A DNA stretch of 64,000 nucleotides, taken from the NCBI GenBank assembly GCA_964510235.1, contig CAZEBF010000001.1, positions 16,821 through 80,820 on the forward strand, in the 5' to 3' direction. Source of the DNA: CAYUUR01 sp964510235 (lineage in GTDB: Bacteria > Patescibacteriota > Saccharimonadia > Saccharimonadales > CAYUUR01). Within the stretch, counting starts at the first letter, position 1, and each line of letters opens with the position of its first letter. The position numbers and the translations under genes were made by a program. Under the pieces are notes generated by a model. It was not told the DNA's origin and ran no database searches. It saw only the letters and a program-made list of their open reading frames with translations. This document shows positions 25,131 to 33,543 of the stretch, piece after piece.

Positions 25131-25819
25131 TAGTTTGTTCTCCTATAGACTGTTGTTTGTAATTCTGAGGTAGCGCACCATTGAGCACCCAAACCAACGC
25201 CTGTACAGCGAGCGGTCAAACTGTCACCTGAGCCGCTAAACTCAATCAACTCGTCATCCTGGCCGTACACTACACCAACCGCAAAACTAGCTAAAGCGTT
25301 ACTGTCTTGGGGTACTCGTAACCGGTACAAACGCATACCCTCACCTAGCATCTCTCGCCCATTCGAACCCTGCACACCACTGGGCAAATCTTCGCGTGGC
25401 TCACAAAGTGGACCAGCTTCGTTCTCATCACGCCACATGGCATTTTTGACATAGTTCTCACTGTTGCTACCAGGCTGATAAAAATTAACGTCTGGGTTCA
25501 CTTGACCATTAATGATGTAGCTATAACGAACTTTACCGATACAAAAGGCATTAACCTGCACAGGCCCCTGTGCCCCTGGTACCGTCCGGGCAGCCCCAAC
25601 CGATACTTTTTCGGAGGTAAACTGCAGAGTACGACCAATATCATCAGTGATTGTTCTGGTGGTTTCTTGGGTACGAGAACTAACGACTCCCTTGTAGTAC
25701 AGGCGTCCAATCTGCACTAGCATGCTGGCAGCCAGTAATAGTAAAACTGAGAAAACCACAGTAGATATCATCAACTCTAGGACGGTAAATCCCGACTGGT
25801 TTTTGTGCATACTGCTCAT
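25130..25819 (-). CDS. Prepilin-like protein (PilW/GspJ-type)
   Basis: 229 aa from the ATG at 25819 (MSSMHKNQSGFTVLELMISTVVFSVLLLLAASML). The class III signal QSG|FTVLEL shows the PilD cleavage site after Gly, with Glu at +5. The C-terminal region has cysteines (NAFCIGK, EAGPLCEPRE, ARCTGVGLGAQWCATS). The start overlaps the previous stop as ATGA. A longer frame from 25876 exists but puts 22 residues before the signal and is unlikely. Position and length fit a minor pilin of the PilW/GspJ group. Confidence 0.78.
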   Translation of the reverse strand: MSSMHKNQSGFTVLELMISTVVFSVLLLLAASMLVQIGRLYYKGVVSSRTQETTRTITDDIGRTLQFTSEKVSVGAARTVPGAQGPVQVNAFCIGKVRYSYIINGQVNPDVNFYQPGSNSENYVKNAMWRDENEAGPLCEPREDLPSGVQGSNGREMLGEGMRLYRLRVPQDSNALASFAVGVVYGQDDELIEFSGSGDSLTARCTGVGLGAQWCATSELQTTVYRRTN

Positions 25820-26265
25820 TCGTAGCTCCTGTACACCATCTGTAATTGCTCTTTGCCGCCACCAATGCGATCCCACCGAACGTTAATCGTATACGTTGAG
25901 CCCTGTTTGACGATGAAGACATTATGAAAGCCGGAGTTTCTGCCGGTACATGCTGCCGGGTACCCAGCAAAAGTGTCAGCAATATACGAAGCCGGTGGCA
26001 CGCTAGCAGACCAAGTTACAGCTGCATTAGTGCCAGCCAGACAAAAAGGACTTCCCGCGGTTACGCCAGTAACACCGGCTTTGATAGTTTCAACTTGGCT
26101 CTCGGCTAGCTTGGTGGCTTCGGCCCGCTCTTGCGCCTGCCGACTGTTACGAAGGGCCGCATTCACAATACTATAGGCACCACCGATCACCATGCTCAGA
26201 ACGGCCAGACTAATCAAGACTTCCACGATTGTATCGCCCCTGTTGTTGGATTGTATGCGCATCAT
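25816..26265 (-). CDS. Prepilin-like protein (PilV/GspI-type)
   Basis: 149 aa. MMRIQSNNRGDTIVEVLISLAVLSMVIGGAYSIVNAALRNSRQAQERAEATKLAESQVE. The cleavage motif is NRG|DTIVEVL, with Asp rather than Phe at +1, and Glu at +5. The A-x-x-L-A-E-S-Q-V-E segment after the helix is characteristic of PilV/GspI-like minor pilins. Overlaps both neighbours as ATGA. Confidence 0.78.
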   Translation of the reverse strand: MMRIQSNNRGDTIVEVLISLAVLSMVIGGAYSIVNAALRNSRQAQERAEATKLAESQVETIKAGVTGVTAGSPFCLAGTNAAVTWSASVPPASYIADTFAGYPAACTGRNSGFHNVFIVKQGSTYTINVRWDRIGGGKEQLQMVYRSYE

Positions 26266-27089
26266 GGATTACACCCCAATGGTACTGAATCAACTATCAG
26301 CCGTGTGTTGATACCAGATGCTTGCTCAGTGATCTCAAGGGCAGCCTGGCGTGCGTTCGCGTTTGTGTCATTACGGAAACAAACCGTCGCAGAAGAGATT
26401 CTGTTGCTCTCTCTGATAGCCCCAATAGCCGTGTCAAAGTTGGCAATCGTCTGACCAACAGGGCCAGTTACTCCGTATAAACCTGCCGTTTGTGAACCAG
26501 CTATTGGATCACCACCGCTGCCAAATGAGCCCAGACTTGTTATAAATGCTATCCCACTGAGAGAGTTATTGGCTTGGTCGAATACTCGCTTCACCCCTAG
26601 CCCATAGCCAAAGGTAAATGGCGTTACATACGGAGAGTTATTAGGAGCGGCGACTGGCTTGGCATCATCCAGACTGTCAACATCTGCTCCACCTGCAGTA
26701 CGATTGCCAGCAATTGTCACAGTACGTGCACCGGTACAATTATTACTACAGCCGGCTTCACTGGGCCCAAACTGAATAGCTTTGCCCAAGAAAATGCAGT
26801 CTTCGTTGGTTCCCTGTTCTTGAGCAGCACCAGCCGCTCTAATCTCTGGTGGCTGGTTGGCAACTGCACTACATCGCCATGCGGTTGTTTCTGGAAAAAA
26901 GCCACTCGTAACGTCATTGGCAACATCAGTGATACGTGAGTCGGCGTCCCTGGTACCTTGCGTAAATCGGGTACGTTCTTGCTGGCCATAAAAAGCCGTC
27001 ACCGCAATAACGAACATGGCGCCGGTCACCGCCAGCACAATCATCGACTCAATAATGGTAAATCCCCCAGCCTGGGCACGGCGTTTCAT
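26262..27089 (-). CDS. Prepilin-like protein (GspH/FimT-type)
   Basis: 275 aa. MKRRAQAGGFTIIESMIVLAVTGAMFVIAVTAFYGQQERTRFTQGTRDADSRI: class III signal AGG|FTIIES with Glu at +5, then a long beta-rich domain with four cysteines. It is the first gene of the minor-pilin operon. TATACT at 27097-27102 lies 7 nt before the ATG and GAGGG lies between, so the mRNA is leaderless or nearly so. Confidence 0.75.
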   Translation of the reverse strand: MKRRAQAGGFTIIESMIVLAVTGAMFVIAVTAFYGQQERTRFTQGTRDADSRITDVANDVTSGFFPETTAWRCSAVANQPPEIRAAGAAQEQGTNEDCIFLGKAIQFGPSEAGCSNNCTGARTVTIAGNRTAGGADVDSLDDAKPVAAPNNSPYVTPFTFGYGLGVKRVFDQANNSLSGIAFITSLGSFGSGGDPIAGSQTAGLYGVTGPVGQTIANFDTAIGAIRESNRISSATVCFRNDTNANARQAALEITEQASGINTRLIVDSVPLGCNP

Positions 27090-27148
27090 ACCCTCAAGTA
27101 TAGCATAAGCGTTATTGCAGTCGACGCATTTTTACAGATATACACACA

Positions 27149-27979
27149 TTACAAACCAACCAGCGTATTGTACTGATTGACGATACGTTCGCCGTACAAC
27201 GTAACCACAAATGCGGCAGCTATCAGGAAAGGACCAAATGGCAGTTTACTCGTACGTGAAGCCTTGCCCGCTATCATCAACGGTAAAGCGACCAGTGTTC
27301 CGATAAAAGACGCCAGGAATAGCAGTAGTATCGCGTTCATTGGCCCGCCCACGATGAGCCCGAGGGCTGCACCGAGCTTAACGTCACCACCACCTATCCA
27401 GCGGCCATCTGATATCTGGAACAACACATAGAAGAGACCGCCACCGATGGCGACGCCCCAAGCAGCAGAGACCAGCGGATCAGCATTTCCTGACACAAGA
27501 ATACTAGCAGCTACATAGAGACCAGCCAATACAGCCAGAGGCGTTACCATTCGGTTGGGCAACAGCATCCACTTGAGATCATACACAGCCAGTGCCATCA
27601 GACTAACCACAATGCAGAGCCAGAGGCCAAATAACAGCCATACACCGCCTGATACTGGTTCAGGCCACGCCTTGTAGGAAATAACGAACAAAACAGCTGT
27701 GGCGAGCTCTACAAGCGGATACTGCGCACCAATACGCTTATGACAGTACCTGCACGCCCCTTTCAGCGACAACCAGCTCAGTACCGGCACTAGATCTTTA
27801 GCAGCCAAACCATGCTTGCAGTGCGGACACATAGAACGACCATGTAGCAAAGAGTATTGGTCTGGCTTCTTGTTTGATCGCTTAGACTTACTGGTGCCCT
27901 GCTTATAGATGCGCCACACATAGGCGTTCACAAAACTACCAAAGCACAGGCCGAGAATAAGCAAACTAAGAATAATCAT
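27149..27979 (-). CDS. pilD: Prepilin peptidase / N-methyltransferase
   Basis: 276 aa, A24 aspartic peptidase of the cytoplasmic membrane. The N-terminal domain has GLCFGSFVNAYVWRI and the Zn-type four cysteines CPHCKHG...CRYCHKR. Catalytic Asp residues are in AVYDLKWMLLPNRM and in GGGDVKLGAALGL (the G-x-G-D site). About seven membrane segments. It would cleave and methylate the six prepilin-like proteins of this locus. TATGAT at 27987-27992 lies 7 nt before the ATG, and the pilin terminator ends right beside it. Confidence 0.93.
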   Translation of the reverse strand: MIILSLLILGLCFGSFVNAYVWRIYKQGTSKSKRSNKKPDQYSLLHGRSMCPHCKHGLAAKDLVPVLSWLSLKGACRYCHKRIGAQYPLVELATAVLFVISYKAWPEPVSGGVWLLFGLWLCIVVSLMALAVYDLKWMLLPNRMVTPLAVLAGLYVAASILVSGNADPLVSAAWGVAIGGGLFYVLFQISDGRWIGGGDVKLGAALGLIVGGPMNAILLLFLASFIGTLVALPLMIAGKASRTSKLPFGPFLIAAAFVVTLYGERIVNQYNTLVGL

Positions 27980-27986
27980 TTACCCT

Positions 27987-28022
27987 ATCATAACAAAAAA
28001 CAGCCCGTTGCCGAGCTGTTTT
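27987..28022 (-). terminator. Terminator of the pilin operon with a GNRA loop, next to the pilD -10
   Basis: Minus strand AAAACAGCTCG - GCAA - CGGGCTGTTTT (27997-28022): an 11-bp stem closed by a GCAA tetraloop and followed by more T. TATGAT, the -10 of pilD, occupies 27987-27992. It ends the unit that runs from pilM through the pilins. Confidence 0.75.
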
Positions 28023-28040
28023 ATTGAATGCTAGGCTATC

Positions 28041-28532
28041 TTAGCCTTCTTGACAGACTTTGTCGCTAGTACCACCAGTTTCAACTGTGTACATAGCAGC
28101 AAATGCTCGTGAAGTAGCGTTGGTTGAAGTTGCATCGTCTCCGTTAGCAGCACACTTTGCACCACGGACTACCACAACTGTTGACTCAGTAGTGGCGTTG
28201 GTGTTAGTTGTTGCTCCGGCTACAAAAGTGACCTGACCAGAATAAATACCGAGCTTGGCATTTGAGAGTGCTGCCGCCTCTTCATTAGCTGCAGTTACCC
28301 CAGTTGGCAACGTAGGCTGACCAGGCAAGCGACCATTATTGTTGTTTGACCATTCCGAGACTGCACCGAGTACGCTCGCTACATCATTTTTTCGTTGTGT
28401 GTTACGGCTGTTACGCTGCAAGGCTGGTACAGCCAAGAAGACGATTAGCATGATCAGTCCGGCGATTACTAGGACGATCAAGACTTCGATGATGGTGAAG
28501 CCTTTTTCTTGTTGTTTTACTTTTGATAACAT
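28041..28532 (-). CDS. Type IV pilin A1 (major-pilin type)
   Basis: 163 aa. MLSKVKQQEKGFTIIEVLIVLVIAGLIMLIVFLAVPALQRNSRNTQRKNDV: class III signal EKG|FTIIEVL with Glu at +5. The globular part ends GAKCAANGDDATST...MYTVETGGTSDKVCQEG, with a C-terminal disulfide-type Cys pair (D-region). AAGGGGGAA lies upstream of the ATG. Its N-terminal coding DNA is identical over 112 bp to that of the neighbouring pilin. Followed by a strong terminator. Confidence 0.9.
   Translation of the reverse strand: MLSKVKQQEKGFTIIEVLIVLVIAGLIMLIVFLAVPALQRNSRNTQRKNDVASVLGAVSEWSNNNNGRLPGQPTLPTGVTAANEEAAALSNAKLGIYSGQVTFVAGATTNTNATTESTVVVVRGAKCAANGDDATSTNATSRAFAAMYTVETGGTSDKVCQEG
28391..28502 (-). repeat. 112-bp perfect repeat, copy 1 (pilin A1)
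   Basis: Identical to 28996-29107. It encodes the prepilin cleavage region and helix (GFTIIEVLIVLVIAGLIM...NTQR). Sequence outside it diverges at once on both sides. Confidence 0.95.
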
Positions 28533-28615
28533 TGCTTTATTTCCCCCTTATATGTGCTTAAAGCATAGTGCTTATGTATGAATGGTAACTGCTCGTTTAG
28601 CGAAATGCAACTTTT

Positions 28616-29137
28616 TTATGAGGAGATGCACGTTGCTGTAGCGTTACCACCTGTTTCGACTGCATAGACCACAACTATGCTGGTGCCGCTCTGAACATCA
28701 TTGTTAGTGCACTTAGCCTGTCCGAGCATAATTATTAGGCTCTGGTTTGTAGTAATTGTTGTACCAAGAGTACTAGTCGCTAGATTTCCGGTTTGTCCCG
28801 TTGTATTAGCAAGTATATTTAATGCTGAACCACCATATATGCTCAGGCTACCAGCATTAGTTAGAATTGCGGTACGTGTCGTATCTGGCGCGCCGGAGCA
28901 TGCAGCCAGTACTGGAAAGCAAGTTGCAGGCCAGGCATTTGCATTATTCGTTCGCCACTCGGAAGCCCCACTTACAATGCGGCTAGCTTCTGTTCTTCGT
29001 TGTGTGTTACGGCTGTTACGCTGCAAGGCTGGTACAGCCAAGAAGACGATTAGCATGATCAGTCCGGCGATTACTAGGACGATCAAGACTTCGATGATGG
29101 TGAAGCCCTCGGTCTTTTTCTTTAGTTGTGTTTTCAT
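28616..29137 (-). CDS. Type IV pilin A2 (major-pilin type)
   Basis: 173 aa. MKTQLKKKTEGFTIIEVLIVLVIAGLIMLIVFLAVPALQRNSRNTQRRTEASRIV, class III signal TEG|FTIIEVL. The globular domain differs from A1 (ATCFPVLAACSGAPDTT) but ends in the same style: GQAKCTNNDVQSGTSIVVVYAVETGGNATATC. Placed between pilC and pilin A1. The two pilins may be alternative major subunits, or one may be major and one minor. Confidence 0.9.
   Translation of the reverse strand: MKTQLKKKTEGFTIIEVLIVLVIAGLIMLIVFLAVPALQRNSRNTQRRTEASRIVSGASEWRTNNANAWPATCFPVLAACSGAPDTTRTAILTNAGSLSIYGGSALNILANTTGQTGNLATSTLGTTITTNQSLIIMLGQAKCTNNDVQSGTSIVVVYAVETGGNATATCISS
28996..29107 (-). repeat. 112-bp perfect repeat, copy 2 (pilin A2)
   Basis: Identical to 28391-28502, in direct orientation, 605 bp apart. 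Confidence 0.95.
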
Positions 29138-29168
29138 TTAGTGCCCATCCTATTTTTAAACATTAGCT

Positions 29169-30395
29169 TTATACTACAGTAACCTCGTTGACCAGTCCAT
29201 AGATTGGCATCAATACTGCCGCCACAATAGTTATGGCCACAATACCGAGCAGAATCATCATTATTGGTTCGATGACCGTAGAAATAGTCTTAATCTCGTT
29301 ATCGACTTCTTTCTCATAATAATCTGCTGTTTTACCAAGCATTTGCTCAATTGCACCAGATTGCTCACCGATACGGAGCATGTTAGGCACAAGATCCAAG
29401 AAGTTATCATTATTTTCTAGTGCTGACGACAACGACTTACCAGCCTTTACCTTCTCGGTAGCTTTAATTAGTGCCGCCTCAATGTGGACATTATTAATTG
29501 ATCTACCCGTAATCTGCAATGTTTGCACCAGTGGTACACCACTGGCAACCAGCGTAGTACCCGTTCGGGCAAATCGCGCCATATACATCTTCATGAACAG
29601 TGGTCCAATTGGCCAAGCCACCATTTTTATTCGGTCGATGACGCGCTTTCCGCCAAAACTACGAGCCCAGCGACTGCCAAAGAAGATTGCCACAACGAGT
29701 ATTATGACCACGACATACCAGTACGTCCGTACAAAGCTCGAGAATGAAAGCAAGGCTCGCGTCAGTAACGGCAACGAAGCACCGCCCCCGATGCTCGTGT
29801 ACAATTCTTCTACCTGCGGTAACACCTGGAGCACCATAAAACCTACTACCAAAATCATCACAAACAGCACGATACCCGGATATACCATAGCGCCACGGAC
29901 CTTACTAATAATCTCGGCGTCTTTTTCTTGCTGGTTAGCTAAGCGTTCGAGTGATTTATCGAGCGTACCGGATGCCTCGCCTGCTGCCACCAGGTTGACG
30001 AACACGTTATCAAAAACCATCGGATGGCTGCCGAGTGCAGCAGAGAATGATTGACCAGCCTCAACATCAGCGATTACCTGGTTAATCACAAGCTTCATAT
30101 TTTTGTTCTTAGTCTGCTGAGCAATGCTACGCAGCGACTGCACCAAGGGCAGACCAGCGTTAATCAGCGTGGAAAGCTGACGCGAGAACAGGATTTTGTC
30201 TTTGGTCTTGATGCGCTTTGTAAATCGTCCCAAACCGCCCGAACCAGGACCGCCTGATTTTACCTCGATCTCCAGCACCGACAAACCCTGTTGCTGTACC
30301 AGTTTAGTAGCAGCAGACTCAGTTTCGGCCTGAACTTCAGCCTTTACTTTTTGGCCTGAGGCTGGGTCGCGTGCGGTGTAAGAAAAAGTTAACAT
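29169..30395 (-). CDS. pilC: Type IV pilus inner-membrane platform protein
   Basis: 408 aa. Two T2SSF/GspF domains: FSRQLSTLINAGLPLVQSLRSIA... and FARTGTTLVASGVPLVQTLQITG, each followed by the P-G-I/V-type membrane helices (VRGAMVYPGIVLFVMILVVGFMVLQVLPQ; ISTVIEPIMMILLGIVAITIVAAVLMPIY). The N-terminus (FSYTARDPASGQKVKAEVQAE) is the usual PilC start. It joins the ATPases to the growing pilus. AGGAAC lies before the ATG. Complete and of normal length. Confidence 0.95.
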   Translation of the reverse strand: MLTFSYTARDPASGQKVKAEVQAETESAATKLVQQQGLSVLEIEVKSGGPGSGGLGRFTKRIKTKDKILFSRQLSTLINAGLPLVQSLRSIAQQTKNKNMKLVINQVIADVEAGQSFSAALGSHPMVFDNVFVNLVAAGEASGTLDKSLERLANQQEKDAEIISKVRGAMVYPGIVLFVMILVVGFMVLQVLPQVEELYTSIGGGASLPLLTRALLSFSSFVRTYWYVVVIILVVAIFFGSRWARSFGGKRVIDRIKMVAWPIGPLFMKMYMARFARTGTTLVASGVPLVQTLQITGRSINNVHIEAALIKATEKVKAGKSLSSALENNDNFLDLVPNMLRIGEQSGAIEQMLGKTADYYEKEVDNEIKTISTVIEPIMMILLGIVAITIVAAVLMPIYGLVNEVTVV

Positions 30396-30405
30396 TTATA
30401 TGTTC

Positions 30406-31473
30406 CTAACCCCTCATCAACCGATCAAGTTCATCGAGATCAATGGCGTAGTTACGTGCCTCATCGTAGGTAATGGTACCGTTGTGAATCAGCTGAACCA
30501 GTGTTTTATCCATTGATTGCATACCGAACTCGGCGCCAGTCTGAATGACTGCCTCGAGCTGGTGACTCTTACCTTCACGGATGATATTGCGAACGGCCGG
30601 TGTTGCCACCAAAATTTCTGCTGATGCAATTCGTCCACCACCGATAGACGGGATTAGACGCTGTGACACAATGGCCTGCAAGATGTTCGCCAACTGCGCA
30701 CGAATTTGTGGCTGTTGGTGTGGTGGAAAAACATCAATCATACGGTCAATACTCTGTGAGGCACTGTTGGTGTGCAGAGTTGCAAACACCAAGTGACCTG
30801 TTTCAGCTATGGTAATAGCCGCAGCAATAGTCTCTAGGTCGCGCATCTCACCAATCAGCACAACGTCAGGGTCTTGGCGCAAGCTAGAACGCAAAGCGGC
30901 TGAGAATGAATAGGTGTCGTAGTGAACTTCGCGCTGAACGATAACTGATTTATTACTCTTGTGAGTAAATTCAATTGGATCTTCGATGGTAACAATGTGC
31001 TGAGCCCGTTCGGCGTTAATCTTGTGGATCATAGCTGCCAGCGTGGTTGACTTACCAGAACCGGTTGGACCAGTTACCAACACCAAACCGCGCGGATAAT
31101 CAGCAAACTTGTTAACGATTGGTGGAAGACCAAGCTGTTCGATGGTCAAAATCTCGTTCGGGATTAAACGTAAAGCCGCTGCTAAGTTGCCCCGCTCATG
31201 GAAGGCGTTGACACGGAAGCGCCCCAGGTCACCAAAGGCAAAACTGAAGTCAAACTCTTTGTCTTTGAGGAGAATTTGCTTTTGGTCTTCGTCTAAGATT
31301 GCAAAAATAAGTGCTTCAACCGCTTCTTCGGTCAATGCCTCGGTGCCACTGACTGGCAACAGTGAACCATCAACACGCAACATCGGTGGCAAGCCCACCT
31401 GCAAGTGAAGGTCTGAGCCCTTCTTCTTGATGACTTCTTCTAGTAAGATTTCAATTTTTGGTTGTCCCTGCAT
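30406..31473 (-). CDS. pilT: Type IV pilus retraction ATPase
   Basis: 355 aa from the ATG at 31473, preceded by AAGGTGGG; a GTG 9 nt upstream is the alternative. LVTGPTGSGKSTTLAAMI is Walker A, IVTIEDPIEF the Asp box, VLIGEMRDLETI Walker B, HLVFATLHT the His box. The PilT-specific AIRN-like loop is TPAVRNIIREGKSHQLEAVIQTG. Hexameric cytosolic ATPase that depolymerises the pilus, giving twitching or retraction. Its presence argues that the pilus is retractable. Confidence 0.95.
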   Translation of the reverse strand: MQGQPKIEILLEEVIKKKGSDLHLQVGLPPMLRVDGSLLPVSGTEALTEEAVEALIFAILDEDQKQILLKDKEFDFSFAFGDLGRFRVNAFHERGNLAAALRLIPNEILTIEQLGLPPIVNKFADYPRGLVLVTGPTGSGKSTTLAAMIHKINAERAQHIVTIEDPIEFTHKSNKSVIVQREVHYDTYSFSAALRSSLRQDPDVVLIGEMRDLETIAAAITIAETGHLVFATLHTNSASQSIDRMIDVFPPHQQPQIRAQLANILQAIVSQRLIPSIGGGRIASAEILVATPAVRNIIREGKSHQLEAVIQTGAEFGMQSMDKTLVQLIHNGTITYDEARNYAIDLDELDRLMRG

Positions 31474-31485
31474 ACTTCCCACCTT

Positions 31486-33282
31486 CTATGTATTGTTATC
31501 TGAGGCCGCTACGCGGTCAACTTCTGCTAAGCTGGTTTCTCCATCGAGTACTTTGAGATAGCCATCTTCACGCATTGTAACCATTCCTTCTGATTGGGCG
31601 ACCTTTTGAATCTCGGAACTCGGTGCGCGATTGAGGATAAGCTGCTGGATTGCCGGCGATACCTCGAATACTTCGTAGAGCCCCATTCGTCCCTTATAAC
31701 CGCCAGGGCTACCGGGACCTTCTTTGCCCTTAGTCAAAGTATAAGCGCTTTGACCCCTCAGAGGCAAGGTCTTATAGCCGAAATCTTTGGCATACTTGTC
31801 CATCTCTTCTTTCTTTTCGGGCAAGAATTTGCCAATTGTAGCATGAATGGCCTCTGTTTCTGGGCCTGTCGACTGATACTCTTCTTGCTCGGCACCAATT
31901 CGACGCACCAAGCGCTGTCCAATCACCGTATGAACGGTGCTGGCGATCAAAAACGGTTCAATACCCATGTCTAATAAACGTGGCAAGATACCCGCCGCCG
32001 AGTTGGTGTGCAGCGTACTGAAGACTAAGTGCCCTGTCAGAGCGGCCTGAACGGCCAATGTCGCCGTCTCTTTATCACGAATCTCACCAACCATGATCAC
32101 GTCAGGATCTTGACGCAAAATTGAGCGCAAACCGCCTGCAAAAGTTAAACCGACGTCAGCATTCACCTGTATTTGGTTAATTCCAGGCATCTTATACTCA
32201 ACTGGGTCTTCCAGCGTGACGATATTGATTGAGTCATTCATAATCTCTTGAATCAAGGCATACATAGATGTCGACTTACCAGAACCGGTTGGTCCAGAGG
32301 TCAGAATCATGCCGTTTGGCCGAGCGGCACCTTTTCTAAGCATACGGAGCGCCCTACCTTTGTAACCCATATCCTCAAGCTTGAGGCTCGTCCCCGTCTT
32401 GTCTAGCAAACGAATAACCACCTGCTCACCCCAAACCACTGGCGATATGGCAATACGTAGGTCAATCTGGTGCTTGTTGACCGTCATAGTGAACTGACCA
32501 TCTTGCGGAATACGGTGTTCATCGATCTTGAGGTTTGCCAAGATTTTGATGCGCGACACAAGTGGCGGTTCAGTGCTTTTGGGCAATTTCATAATCTCAC
32601 GCAAAATACCGTCCACTCGACAGCGAATCTTCAGTTCTTTCTCGAGTGGCTCGATATGAATATCACTGGCGCGGTTAGTGGCAGCATAGTCCAAAATTGC
32701 CGTTAGTGCCTTACTAATTGGCGAGTCTTGGACGACTGTTTCGATATTCTGGGCGTCTTTTTTATTCGACTTCTTATCGGTCTCTTCATCTTCTTCAAGG
32801 TGTGTTCCGAGTGCGCCAGCCACCTCTTTATCAATGTTTGAGTTGTCGTATTGGCCTAATACTTGGCGAATACCCTCTTCACTGGCTGTGTACACCTTGA
32901 GCGGGCGACCAACTTTGTTAGACAAAAAGTCAACAGCCTGCACGTTATCGGCGTCCAGCATGGCGACGACCAGACGATGCTGCATCTCGCCGAGTGGCAC
33001 TGCCATGTATTGTTCGGCTGTTTCTTTTGGCAGCAAACTCAGTATCTCAGGATCAATTCGGGCTGTAGCCAGATTCACATAAGGCACGTTATTTATCTTG
33101 GCGACCATTTTGGTCAGATCTTCATTGCTAATCAGCCCATCGCTAACAAGCTTAGAGAACAATGGTGTTTGCTCTTGTTCGGCCTTAGTCTTGATATCTG
33201 CAAAATCCTTAGCCGAGACGGTACCATCCTTAACTAAGGCTTCTTCGACAAGCTTCTGTGTGGCGGCGGAGAGGACACTCAC
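31486..33282 (-). CDS. pilB: Type IV pilus extension ATPase
   Basis: 598 aa. The N-terminal T2SSE_N/MshEN-type domain (residues 1-160) includes SKLVSDGLISNEDLTKM and LLPKETAEQYMAVPLG. The ATPase core has SDIHIEPLEKELKIRCRVDG, TSGPTGSGKSTSMYALI (Walker A), IVTLEDPVEY, VIMVGEIRDKETA and HLVFSTLHT. The region that normally carries a tetra-cysteine zinc motif reads RRIGAEQEEYQ...GPGSPGGYKGRMGLYEVFEVS and has no cysteine. GTG start with AGGGGGT upstream. It drives pilus assembly with PilC. Confidence 0.95.
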   Translation of the reverse strand: MSVLSAATQKLVEEALVKDGTVSAKDFADIKTKAEQEQTPLFSKLVSDGLISNEDLTKMVAKINNVPYVNLATARIDPEILSLLPKETAEQYMAVPLGEMQHRLVVAMLDADNVQAVDFLSNKVGRPLKVYTASEEGIRQVLGQYDNSNIDKEVAGALGTHLEEDEETDKKSNKKDAQNIETVVQDSPISKALTAILDYAATNRASDIHIEPLEKELKIRCRVDGILREIMKLPKSTEPPLVSRIKILANLKIDEHRIPQDGQFTMTVNKHQIDLRIAISPVVWGEQVVIRLLDKTGTSLKLEDMGYKGRALRMLRKGAARPNGMILTSGPTGSGKSTSMYALIQEIMNDSINIVTLEDPVEYKMPGINQIQVNADVGLTFAGGLRSILRQDPDVIMVGEIRDKETATLAVQAALTGHLVFSTLHTNSAAGILPRLLDMGIEPFLIASTVHTVIGQRLVRRIGAEQEEYQSTGPETEAIHATIGKFLPEKKEEMDKYAKDFGYKTLPLRGQSAYTLTKGKEGPGSPGGYKGRMGLYEVFEVSPAIQQLILNRAPSSEIQKVAQSEGMVTMREDGYLKVLDGETSLAEVDRVAASDNNT

Positions 33283-33293
33283 CGTCTTACCCC

Positions 33294-33542
33294 CTAGTTA
33301 TCTGTCTCAAATGGTGTCGCGTTACCATTGCCACCAATTTCGATGGTCTGCGTTGGGTTAACGGACTTCTCGTTAAAGAAGCGTGTATCAGGCTGCACAA
33401 AGTCAGAGACAATCGGCTCTACTACTTCTACTTGAGCTATTCGCTCACTCGAAGGCACTAGCAAGTAACGCGATGCAAAGAATGACATAAAGCCACTGAC
33501 GAATACAATTACCAAGATTAATGCTAAATCTTTCTGTTTCAT
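33294..33542 (-). CDS. Small single-pass membrane protein in the pil operon (82 aa)
   Basis: MKQKDLALILVIVFVSGFMSFFASRYLLVP is one membrane helix with a short cytoplasmic start, followed by a 50-residue acidic, Pro/Asn/Thr-rich outside tail. It sits between pilO and pilB, one base after pilO, where some pilus operons have pilP. It is not PilP by motif (no lipobox or beta domain), but could be a functional substitute binding PilN/PilO. Unknown family. Confidence 0.65.
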   Translation of the reverse strand: MKQKDLALILVIVFVSGFMSFFASRYLLVPSSERIAQVEVVEPIVSDFVQPDTRFFNEKSVNPTQTIEIGGNGNATPFETDN

Positions 33543-33543
33543 G

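Noticed and set aside
29380..30054. Plus-strand frame of 224 codons opposite pilC
   Set aside because: Shadow of pilC in the antisense direction; no start signals and no recognisable protein.
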